A stretch of 12,374 bases of DNA from Candidatus Micrarchaeota archaeon CG08_land_8_20_14_0_20_59_11 (GTDB taxonomy: Archaea; Micrarchaeota; Micrarchaeia; Norongarragalinales; Norongarragalinaceae). Under the pieces are notes generated by a model. It was not told the origin of the DNA and searched no databases. It saw only the letters and a list, made by a program, of their open reading frames with translations. The stretch covers positions 1 to 12,374 of the forward strand of contig PEXZ01000047.1 of NCBI GenBank assembly GCA_002763345.1, in the 5' to 3' direction. Shown one piece after another: positions 1-5,635 of this stretch (positions within the stretch are counted from its first letter, which is position 1; every line of letters begins with the position of its first letter). The position numbers and the translations under genes were made by a program.

Positions 1-2
1 CT

Positions 3-782
3 TTCCTCCGCGGCTTCGGGGGGCCGAAATTCGGAATAGGGGGGCTGCGTCGCTTGCTTAACGTTTATCGCCGCCCGTTATTCTGCGGAGTCGTGAAGCC
101 CAACATCGGGCTTAAGCCGAAGGAATTCGCGCAACTCGCCTACGAGGGGCTCGCAGGCGGACTCGACGCGGTGAAGGACGACGAGATGCAGGCGGACGAG
201 TCGTACTCGCGGCTTGCGACGCGCGTTCGGCTCGCCATGCAGGCGCTCCACAAGGCGGAGCACGAAACGGGCGAGCGCAAGATTTACATCGCGAACACAA
301 CCGCAGACGCGGGAAAAATCGCCGCGCTCCACGATGTCGTGACGGAAAACGGAGGGAACTGCGCAATGATAAACGCGTTCCCAGCAGGCATTACTTCCTC
401 CTTCCTCGTTCCAAAAACAATTCCCCTGATGGCGCACTTCACCGTCTCCGCATCGTGCACGCGCATCGCACCGCACGTGCTCACCCTTCTGCAGCGCGTC
501 GCAGGATTCGACATAATCGGGAACCCCGGGCTGGGAAAGAGGATGAACAGTAATGAGGCGGAAGTAATGGCGAACGCAAAAGCTTGCAGGTTGCGCCTCG
601 GTTCCCTCCGCCCGTCACTTCCCGCCTTCGGCGGCAGCGACTCCGCCGCAACAATATCGCGCTACTCCTTCCTCGGAAACGACGTCATGATAATCATGGG
701 CGGCGGCGTGTACGGGCACCCGACCGGCCCGAGAACCGGAGCCGAAAGCGTGCGCGACGCATGGGCGAAGGGAAGGCGATAG
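3..782 (+). CDS. RuBisCO-superfamily protein, probable form IV RuBisCO-like protein (5' part outside window)
   Basis: This is the C-terminal catalytic barrel of a RuBisCO large-subunit-fold protein. The reading frame is open from base 3 with no start needed (FGGPKFGIGGLRRLL leads into the family), so the TTG at 54 is not a start. Seen: VVKPNIGLKP, GGLDAVKDDEM (carbamate-lysine/Asp/Glu region intact), HFTVSAS, LGKRM, FGGSDSA and phosphate-loop GGGVYGHPTGPR. Compared with true RuBisCO, the second lysine of KPK is Asn, the Arg of the HR motif is Phe, the loop-6 His is missing, and SGG is replaced by GGS. These changes match what I recall of form IV RuBisCO-like proteins such as that of Chlorobium, so carboxylase activity is doubtful; an enolase/isomerase role in sulfur or sugar-phosphate metabolism is the family alternative. 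The protein stops at AWAKGRR, roughly 30-40 residues earlier than usual. uppP follows 3 bp downstream. Confidence 0.85.
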   Translation, partial: FLRGFGGPKFGIGGLRRLLNVYRRPLFCGVVKPNIGLKPKEFAQLAYEGLAGGLDAVKDDEMQADESYSRLATRVRLAMQALHKAEHETGERKIYIANTTADAGKIAALHDVVTENGGNCAMINAFPAGITSSFLVPKTIPLMAHFTVSASCTRIAPHVLTLLQRVAGFDIIGNPGLGKRMNSNEAEVMANAKACRLRLGSLRPSLPAFGGSDSAATISRYSFLGNDVMIIMGGGVYGHPTGPRTGAESVRDAWAKGRR

Positions 783-785
783 GCG

Positions 786-1532
786 ATGGACATCCTTTCC
801 GCAATCTTTCTCGGCGCTCTGCAGGGAATCACTGAGTGGCTGCCCGTTTCATCGTCGGCGCACCTCGCGCTCGCGCAGCATTATTTCGGCATCGCCGCGC
901 CGATTGCTTTCGATATCATGCTTCACTTTGGCACCCTCATCGCGGTAATCGCATACTTCAGAAACGACATCGCAAAAATAATGGAACGCCGCGACGCCCG
1001 CTACCTCTGCCTGCTCGCCGCCGCGCTTGTTCCCACCGCAATCATCGGCTTCGCGTTCAGGGGATTTTTTGAAGCGATGTTTTCAGAACCCGCAATGATA
1101 GCGGTTGCGCTTCTCATAACCGCGGCATTCCTCCTCATTTCGGAAAAATTATCCCGCGACAACAAAAAACTCGGCATTATTTCCGCCTTCATGGTCGGAA
1201 TTGCGCAGGGCATTTCTGTTGCTCCCGGAATTTCGAGAAGCGGGGCGACAATCGGAGCAGGAATGCTGCTCGGCGTGAAAAAGGAGGATGCCGCCAAGTT
1301 TTCCTTCATCCTCGCCATCCCCGCCATACTCGGCGCGTCAGCGCTTGAGGGCATCAAGGCGTTTTCGTTCGTTGGAATCGGAATGGCGGAAGTGCTTCTT
1401 GGAACCGCAACCGCCGCAATAGTCGGCTACTTTTCAATAGGGCTGCTGCTCGACTTCCTGAAGAAGGGGCGGCTCTACGTTTTCTCGGCATACTGCGCCC
1501 TGCTCGCGCTCGCCGTGCTCGCGCTGGGATGA
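786..1532 (+). CDS. uppP: Undecaprenyl-diphosphatase family (UppP/BacA) membrane phosphatase
   Basis: Integral membrane polyprenyl-diphosphate phosphatase that recycles the lipid carrier used for glycan assembly; in archaea the carrier is a dolichol-type polyprenol. The 248-aa protein is close to the usual 250-275 aa. Both signature motifs are present: QGITEWLPVSSSAH at residues 13-26 (Glu17 catalytic, His26) and PGISRSGAT at 147-155 (Arg151, phosphate contact). Between and after them lie about seven hydrophobic segments, with short charged loops such as RNDIAKIMERRD (59-70). The first acidic residue of the E. coli motif is Gln13 here, a change seen in many family members. The ATG lies 3 bp after the stop of the RuBisCO-like gene, so the two are probably cotranscribed, although no functional link is obvious. 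Confidence 0.93.
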   Translation: MDILSAIFLGALQGITEWLPVSSSAHLALAQHYFGIAAPIAFDIMLHFGTLIAVIAYFRNDIAKIMERRDARYLCLLAAALVPTAIIGFAFRGFFEAMFSEPAMIAVALLITAAFLLISEKLSRDNKKLGIISAFMVGIAQGISVAPGISRSGATIGAGMLLGVKKEDAAKFSFILAIPAILGASALEGIKAFSFVGIGMAEVLLGTATAAIVGYFSIGLLLDFLKKGRLYVFSAYCALLALAVLALG

Positions 1533-1604
1533 AAAGAAAGAAAACGCGACGCGAGGAAGGGGGGTGAATTCGAGGGGGAAATCAGGAGAATCGCTGAACT
1601 GAAA

Positions 1605-1621
1605 GGGGGGTGGAACCCCCC
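1605..1621. terminator. GC-only hairpin between uppP and tRNA-Glu 3' ends
   Basis: Six G, a TGGAA loop, then six C form a perfect 6-bp stem. It sits 72 bp after the uppP stop and 13 bp beyond the tRNA-Glu 3' end. On the minus strand the stem is followed by TTTC, on the plus strand by TTGC, so neither gives a strong U tract. It may stop or stabilise one of the two converging transcripts. The rest of 1533-1634 holds nothing I can recognise. Confidence 0.35.
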
Positions 1622-1634
1622 TTGCGGGTTCGAA

Positions 1635-1732
1635 TGCTCCGATCGGGATTTGAACCCGAGTTACCGGCTGTCCTCAAGGGGGAAACCCCTTCTGAAAGGC
1701 CAGCGTCCTTGGCCGGACTAGACGATCGGAGC
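1635..1732 (-). tRNA. tRNA-Glu (anticodon UUC) with a 23-nt intron
   Basis: Read on the minus strand, the acceptor GCTCCGA pairs with TCGGAGC, the discriminator is A and no CCA is encoded. The T arm is TCGGG-TTCAAAT-CCCGA, the variable loop TAAC, the D arm GTC...GAC with loop TAGTCCGGCCAAG, and the anticodon stem CTGGC/GCCGG (one G-U). The mature anticodon loop is CTTTCAA, giving UUC at 1696-1694. Without the intron the tRNA is 75 nt. It lies 39 bp downstream of the zinc-ribbon gene on the same strand and has its own TATA-like box. Confidence 0.96.
1670..1692 (-). other. tRNA-Glu intron at position 37/38 with canonical bulge-helix-bulge
   Basis: The intron begins G (1692) after A37 and ends C (1670) before A38. 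The precursor folds as the splicing endonuclease substrate: the anticodon stem continues into a 4-bp central helix CTTT/GAGG, flanked by 3-nt bulges CAG and ACA on opposite strands, and then a 6-bp intron stem AAGGGG/CCCCTT with a TTTC loop. Cleavage inside each bulge (CA^G, AC^A) restores a 7-nt anticodon loop. Confidence 0.93.
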
Positions 1733-1754
1733 GCGGATTAGTTATTGAGGCGGA

Positions 1755-1768
1755 ATTGCTTAAAAAAG
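1755..1768 (-). promoter_or_regulatory. Probable TATA element of tRNA-Glu
   Basis: On the minus strand CTTTTTTAAGCAAT is centred about 30 bp upstream of the tRNA 5' end (1732), a suitable distance for an archaeal TATA box. It also follows the zinc-ribbon stop directly, and its T run could end that transcript. The 10-mer ATTGCTTAAA recurs at 2271-2280 in front of the PRC-barrel gene. Confidence 0.5.
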
Positions 1769-1771
1769 CGA

Positions 1772-1933
1772 TTACTGCACGGAGCGCAGGAAGCCGTTCG
1801 GATCTTCCTTGAACACGTGCGCGGGATTGTTCTTGCAGGTGAATGTTCCCTTCGCCGAGTCGTGGTGCATCTCGTACGCCACGTCCGTCTGCGTGAAACA
1901 TTTGGGGCACCTAGCCTCGCACGGCAACACCAC
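1772..1933 (-). CDS. Small zinc-ribbon protein (53 aa)
   Basis: A short frame that does not depend on an ATG. From GTG at 1933 it encodes a protein with CEARCPKC at residues 5-12 and TCKNNPAH at 32-39, ending FLRSVQ and then TAA. Cys9/Cys12 (CPKC) with Cys33 and His39, and Cys5 as an extra, would make a single zinc knuckle/ribbon. Small proteins of this type in archaea bind nucleic acid or other proteins, but the function here is unknown. There is no ATG in frame; GAGG lies about 8 nt before the GTG, which supports this start. The gene follows the PRC-barrel gene by 22 bp on the same strand and is probably cotranscribed with it. The overlapping frames on both strands have Arg-rich, unstructured translations and look like shadows. 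Confidence 0.72.
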   Translation of the reverse strand: MVLPCEARCPKCFTQTDVAYEMHHDSAKGTFTCKNNPAHVFKEDPNGFLRSVQ

Positions 1934-1955
1934 ATAATCAGCCTCAGAATCCGGT

Positions 1956-2225
1956 TTAGGAAGAGGTATCGCCGAGGTTTCTCCTGTCGACGACCATCAC
2001 GTCCTTGATGTCCAGCACTGCCGCGTACGGAACCGCGATGAGCCCGCTGCCCTCCTTCTTGGCGCGGACTGCATACGTAGAGTCGGGGTTCGGCTCAACC
2101 AGCACGGACTCAAGCTTGCCCGTGTGCGGATTCATGTACAAGTCGATGACGCGCCCGAGTTCTTCACCGTCGGTGGTGATAATCCTCTTTCCCGCGAGTT
2201 GCTTCGCGATAGCGTATTTAACCAT
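1956..2225 (-). CDS. PRC-barrel domain protein
   Basis: An 89-aa single PRC-barrel. The conserved core is seen in order: AKQLAGKRIITTDGEELGRV (7-26), the strand IDLYMNPHTGKLESVLVEP (27-45), and IAVPYAAVLDIKDVMVV (63-79). The fold is a small beta-barrel first described in photosynthetic reaction-centre H subunits and RNA-processing factor RimM. Stand-alone archaeal PRC-barrel proteins of about this size have been linked to cell division with SepF/FtsZ in haloarchaea, but nothing in the sequence proves that role here. The ATG at 2225 is preceded by GGTGA (Shine-Dalgarno) 7 nt upstream. It is first in a minus-strand unit with the zinc-ribbon gene and is divergent from the gene at 2338. Confidence 0.85.
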   Translation of the reverse strand: MVKYAIAKQLAGKRIITTDGEELGRVIDLYMNPHTGKLESVLVEPNPDSTYAVRAKKEGSGLIAVPYAAVLDIKDVMVVDRRNLGDTSS

Positions 2226-2270
2226 TACTCGTTCACCTTCCGATTAATTTTCCGAATTTCTAAACCCGTT

Positions 2271-2284
2271 ATTGCTTAAATACC
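2271..2284 (-). promoter_or_regulatory. TATA box for the PRC-barrel unit
   Basis: GGTATTTAAGCAAT on the minus strand, preceded by the purine-rich GGAAAA expected of a TFB recognition element. Its centre is about 53 bp from the PRC-barrel ATG, predicting a start near 2252 and a leader of about 27 nt. Confidence 0.6.
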
Positions 2285-2298
2285 TTTTCCCAGCAGCG

Positions 2299-2308
2299 TA
2301 TTTAAATA
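2299..2308 (+). promoter_or_regulatory. TATA box for the gene at 2338
   Basis: TATTTAAATA is a perfect palindrome centred 34 bp before the ATG. It predicts a start near 2329 and a leader of about 9 nt carrying the G-rich segment GGGGTGTGGG just before the start codon. Confidence 0.7.
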
Positions 2309-2337
2309 GGTTGCATTATTCTTTTCGGGGTGTGGGC

Positions 2338-2601
2338 ATGAAAGTCAAGGATGAGGTTCTCAAAACCATAGACGCTCTCAAGAAGGCCGGTTTCAACCCG
2401 GTTGATGCTGTTTTCGAAGGCGCCGTAGGCGTCAAGGAGGACACGACGCTGGCGTTCATGGACAAACTCAACGACAGCCAGCTCGTTTCAGGCGTGGTGC
2501 GCATCATCTACGTGACTTCGGACGAGCAGGTGCGTTTCGTCGAGATTCCCATAGGGCAGATGCCGGGCGGCGAGGAATCGCCTGCGCCGAAAAGGAAATA
2601 A
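2338..2601 (+). CDS. Small conserved-looking protein of unknown function (87 aa)
   Basis: I do not recognise a family. From ATG 2338 the protein starts MKVKDEVLKTIDALKKAGFN, an amphipathic helix, followed by a predicted alpha/beta core (VDAVFEGAVGVKEDTTLAFM, then LVSGVVRIIYVTSD and VRFVEIPIG), and ends in a Pro/Lys-rich tail (ESPAPKRK). It has no membrane segment and no Cys. The frame is open further upstream to 2272, but that extension would run over the palindromic TATA box at 2299 and begins LKYLFPAAYLNRLHY, so ATG 2338 next to a G-rich ribosome site is the better start. hppA follows 45 bp downstream on the same strand. The good codon pattern and clear promoter argue that it is a real gene. 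Confidence 0.75.
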   Translation: MKVKDEVLKTIDALKKAGFNPVDAVFEGAVGVKEDTTLAFMDKLNDSQLVSGVVRIIYVTSDEQVRFVEIPIGQMPGGEESPAPKRK

Positions 2602-2604
2602 AGG

Positions 2605-2625
2605 CGTTTTCCGATTTTTCTCTCT
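2605..2625 (+). terminator. Pyrimidine/T-rich tract, possible terminator
   Basis: A run containing GTTTTCC and GATTTTTCTCTCT lies 3-24 nt after the stop at 2601 and before the hppA ribosome site. T-rich tracts alone can end archaeal transcription. It may separate hppA from the gene upstream, or be read through. Confidence 0.3.
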
Positions 2626-2646
2626 AAATAGCGAGGTGGGGGCGCA

Positions 2647-4617
2647 GTGTTCACCGTTGCGGTAATGTTCGGGTTGGGCGTCGGGCTTTTCGTGCTGCTT
2701 GTTGCGGCATACCTCGCGTGGAGCGTGCTGCGGCTTGACGCCGGCAACGACAAGATGAAGGCGGTTGCAAACGCGATTCAGGAAGGCGCTTCGGCTTATC
2801 TCGGAAGGCAGTATAAGACGCTCGCCCCGTTCGTCGTCATCCTGCTCCTCGTCGTCGGCTGGTTCGTCGGCTGGCTCACCGCTGTTGCTTTCCTCGCAGG
2901 CGTGTTCTGTTCCGCAGCTGCCGGATACGTCGGCATGATGGTTTCGGTTCGCGCCAACGTACGCGCGGCGCAGGCTGCCCGCAACGGGCTGAAGGACGCG
3001 TTTGAGGTGGCTGTTCGCGGCGGAGCCGTCACTGGGATGACGCTCATCGGCCTGGGGCTTCTCGGCGTCTGCACCATATACGGCGCTTTGGGCGACCTCG
3101 GCGCGCTCATAGGGTTCGGGTTCGGAGCGTCGCTCATCTCGCTGTTCGCGCGGGTGGGCGGGGGCATTTACACCAAGGCAGCCGACGTCGGCGCCGATTT
3201 GGTCGGCAAGGTTGAGAAGGGAATCCCCGAGGACGATCCGCGCAACCCCGCCACAATCGCGGACAACGTCGGCGACAACGTGGGCGACTGCGCAGGAATG
3301 GCTGCCGACTTGTTCGAATCCTACGCGGTGACTATAATCGCCGCGATGCTCCTCGGAGTTGCGCTCGGACCGCAGTACGTCGAACTTCCGCTCATAATCG
3401 CAAGCGTCGGCGCACTTGCAGGCGCGGCGGGCGTGTTCTTCGTGCGCCTTGGAGGCAGTAAGAACATCATGCACGCGTTGTACAAGGGAATAATCGCTGC
3501 CGCGCTGATTGCGCTCATCGGCTTTTATGCGTGGTTCGGCACGGACATCAACCTGCTGCTTGCCTCCGCCATCGGCATCGCCGTCACGGGGCTCATCTTC
3601 GTCATAACGGAATATTACACCGCGAAGGATCACGCGCCGGTAAGGGGCATCGCGGAAGCGGCAAAAACAGGCGCAGGCACGAACCTCATTTCCGGGCTTG
3701 CCGTTGGGCTCGAAAGCACCGCGCTGCCGGTGCTCTTGATTGTTGCCGCAATAGCGGCGTCCCACGCCCTCGCAGGCGTATACGGAATCGCCATCGCAGC
3801 CGCGGCGATGCTTTCGCTTACCGGGATAATCATCACCCTTGACGCATACGGACCCATCACGGACAACGCAGGCGGCATAGCGGAGATGGCGGGGCTTCCG
3901 CCCGCGGTTCGCAAAGTCACGGACGCGCTTGACGCCGTCGGAAACACGACGAAGGCGACTACGAAGGGCTTCGCAATCGCAGGCGCGGCGCTCGGCGCGC
4001 TCGCGCTGTTCGCCGCGTTCGCAGAGGCGACGCATCTCACGTCCGTCAACGTCCTGAACGCGGGAGTCGTCGTAGGGCTCTTCCTCGGCGGATTGCTGCC
4101 GTTCCTGTTCTCCTCCTTCCTGATGAAGGCGGTAGGCAGGGCTGCGTTCCAAATCGTGGAGGAGGTCCGCCGCCAGTTCCGCGAAATCAAGGGACTGATG
4201 GCTGGAAAGGCGAAGCCTGATTATGCGCGCTGCGTCGACATAAGCGCCAGCGCCGCTCTTCGCGAGCTCATGGTTCCCGGATTTATCGCTGTTGCCTCGC
4301 CGCTGGTCGTCGGCTTCCTGTTCGGCACAGAGGCGCTCGGCGGCTTGCTCGCAGGCGTCATCATAACTGGCTTCCTGCTCGCGCTGATGATGGCGAACGC
4401 AGGAGCGGCATGGGACAACGCGAAGAAATACATCGAGGATGGCAACTTGGGAGGAAAGGGAAGCGACACGCACAAGGCGGCGGTCGTAGGCGACACCGTG
4501 GGCGATCCCTTCAAGGACACCGCGGGGCCGTCGCTGAACGCGCTCATCAAGGTGGTGAACACAGTCTCGCTCGTGTTCGCAGCCGCAATCGCAGCCAACG
4601 CGCTGAACCTGATATGA
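2647..4617 (+). CDS. hppA: Membrane-bound proton-pumping pyrophosphatase (K+-independent type)
   Basis: Hydrolyses pyrophosphate and uses the energy to pump H+ across the membrane. At 656 aa it is at the short end of the family (about 660-770). About 15-16 hydrophobic helices are seen. The catalytic Asp-rich loops are present: DVGADLVGKVEKG from residue 180, the substrate loop EDDPRNPATIADNVGDNVGD (about 197-216), and DAYGPITDNAGGIAEM near 398-413, with the third acidic loop (VVGDTVGDPFKDT) near the C-terminus. GNTTKATTKG begins at residue 432; Lys436, where K+-dependent enzymes have Ala, marks the K+-independent class. The start is GTG 2647, preceded by the strong site GAGGTGGGGG. It converges with taw1, 34 bp apart. 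A large open frame on the opposite strand is a codon-bias shadow. Confidence 0.96.
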   Translation: MFTVAVMFGLGVGLFVLLVAAYLAWSVLRLDAGNDKMKAVANAIQEGASAYLGRQYKTLAPFVVILLLVVGWFVGWLTAVAFLAGVFCSAAAGYVGMMVSVRANVRAAQAARNGLKDAFEVAVRGGAVTGMTLIGLGLLGVCTIYGALGDLGALIGFGFGASLISLFARVGGGIYTKAADVGADLVGKVEKGIPEDDPRNPATIADNVGDNVGDCAGMAADLFESYAVTIIAAMLLGVALGPQYVELPLIIASVGALAGAAGVFFVRLGGSKNIMHALYKGIIAAALIALIGFYAWFGTDINLLLASAIGIAVTGLIFVITEYYTAKDHAPVRGIAEAAKTGAGTNLISGLAVGLESTALPVLLIVAAIAASHALAGVYGIAIAAAAMLSLTGIIITLDAYGPITDNAGGIAEMAGLPPAVRKVTDALDAVGNTTKATTKGFAIAGAALGALALFAAFAEATHLTSVNVLNAGVVVGLFLGGLLPFLFSSFLMKAVGRAAFQIVEEVRRQFREIKGLMAGKAKPDYARCVDISASAALRELMVPGFIAVASPLVVGFLFGTEALGGLLAGVIITGFLLALMMANAGAAWDNAKKYIEDGNLGGKGSDTHKAAVVGDTVGDPFKDTAGPSLNALIKVVNTVSLVFAAAIAANALNLI

Positions 4618-4651
4618 TTACAGCGGACGACGACCTTACGATGATGCGCGA

Positions 4652-5635
4652 TTAGTCGTTTTGTGTTATGAAACGGTTTGCCGCAGCTTGCGCGTCGCGC
4701 GAAAGCAGAACGACGCGCGACTCTTTCTGCTCGTCTGTGATTTCGTAGCCGGAGTGCCTCGCTAACTCTTCGGAAAATTCGCGGATTTCTTCATGCGGAA
4801 TCATATACTTAGGACCGAGACGATTGCGGGAGTAGCCCACTGCCATGTACGATTTTGCTTCGACCCAATCCGGATCCGCTTGTTTTATTAGTGCGGCGTA
4901 TTTTTTGGGGTTCGAAAAATTTAGACCTTTAGAAAGGGTCAGCCTGATGACGCGCCGAGTTGGAAGCGCAGGATAGATGCGAAGCGTTTCTAGTAGGCGC
5001 TCCAAACCGTCATCAATAACGGGCTGGTGCACGCGGGCATAAGACTCCTTGTCAAAGGCGCACAATGAAACGTAGAGCTGGGTCGGCAGCGCGTCTTGTT
5101 CCTTCAACGTTAAAAGTGCGCCTGGCTGGGTGCCGTTGGTGACGAGGAAGGTAGTCATGCCGCGACGTCGCGCGCACCTAATCAAGCCCGAGAGTTTGGG
5201 ATACAGCGTGGGCTCTCCCGCGAGAGATATTGCCACTTGATTGGGGTTCTGCGCCTCCCTCCACTTTTCGGCGTTCGCCTTCTCATTGCCTTTGAAACCG
5301 ATCAAAAGCTTGCGCTGCGCGGCGACTGCCCCGTCGAGGATTTTTTCGGGATCGTCCAGTACCGCACTGGACATATCGAAGCCTAGATTCGCCTCGATAC
5401 TTCGCCAACAGTGAAGGCAGCGAAACGTGCACCAAAACAGCGAAGGCGTCATTTGCAGGCAGCGGTGCGACTGGATGCCGTAAAATTTCTGCTTATAGCA
5501 GGAACCGGAGCCTAGTAACGCGCGTTTGGTCCAGCTGCAAATCTTTACGGCAGAGTGTTTGTGCTCTCCGACCAAGGAGTACTGCTGGCGCTCGTATTTG
5601 TCAATGAAGTTTTGTGGAATTGCGCAAGTTGCCAT
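4652..5635 (-). CDS. taw1: S-adenosylmethionine-dependent tRNA 4-demethylwyosine synthase (Taw1/TYW1 family)
   Basis: Radical-SAM enzyme that condenses m1G37 of tRNA-Phe with pyruvate to form 4-demethylwyosine. Counting from ATG 5635, two cluster sites are seen: Cys33, Cys46 and Cys59 spaced 13 apart (auxiliary Fe-S cluster) and Cys69-x3-Cys73-x2-Cys76 (CTFRCLHC, radical-SAM cluster), preceded by SHRCLQMTPSL and followed by WRSIE. The spacings are exactly those I recall for Pyrococcus abyssi Taw1. Later parts include SLAGEPTLYPKL (SAM binding), FLVTNGTQP and QLYVSLCAFDKESY. The 327-aa length fits archaeal Taw1. GGAGGGG lies 12 nt before the ATG, rather far; TTG 5656 (7 extra residues) is the alternative start. 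The first 91 nt overlap the 3' end of the LAGLIDADG gene in another frame. Trm5, which makes its m1G37 substrate, is encoded at 8088. Confidence 0.94.
   Translation of the reverse strand: MATCAIPQNFIDKYERQQYSLVGEHKHSAVKICSWTKRALLGSGSCYKQKFYGIQSHRCLQMTPSLFWCTFRCLHCWRSIEANLGFDMSSAVLDDPEKILDGAVAAQRKLLIGFKGNEKANAEKWREAQNPNQVAISLAGEPTLYPKLSGLIRCARRRGMTTFLVTNGTQPGALLTLKEQDALPTQLYVSLCAFDKESYARVHQPVIDDGLERLLETLRIYPALPTRRVIRLTLSKGLNFSNPKKYAALIKQADPDWVEAKSYMAVGYSRNRLGPKYMIPHEEIREFSEELARHSGYEITDEQKESRVVLLSRDAQAAANRFITQND

Noticed and set aside
54..56. TTG as the start of the RuBisCO-like gene
   Set aside because: Family sequence (GPKFGIGG) continues upstream to the window edge in the same frame.
1674..1935. 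Three overlapping frames (both strands) over the tRNA and zinc-ribbon region
   Set aside because: They run into the tRNA-Glu gene or the zinc-ribbon gene and have Arg/Cys-rich translations; the 53-aa zinc-ribbon frame explains the region better.
2488..4473. 661-aa open frame antisense to hppA
   Set aside because: It mirrors GC-rich hppA codons, is full of Arg/Asp/Glu/Cys repeats with no fold-like pattern, and hppA itself is certain; a codon-bias shadow.
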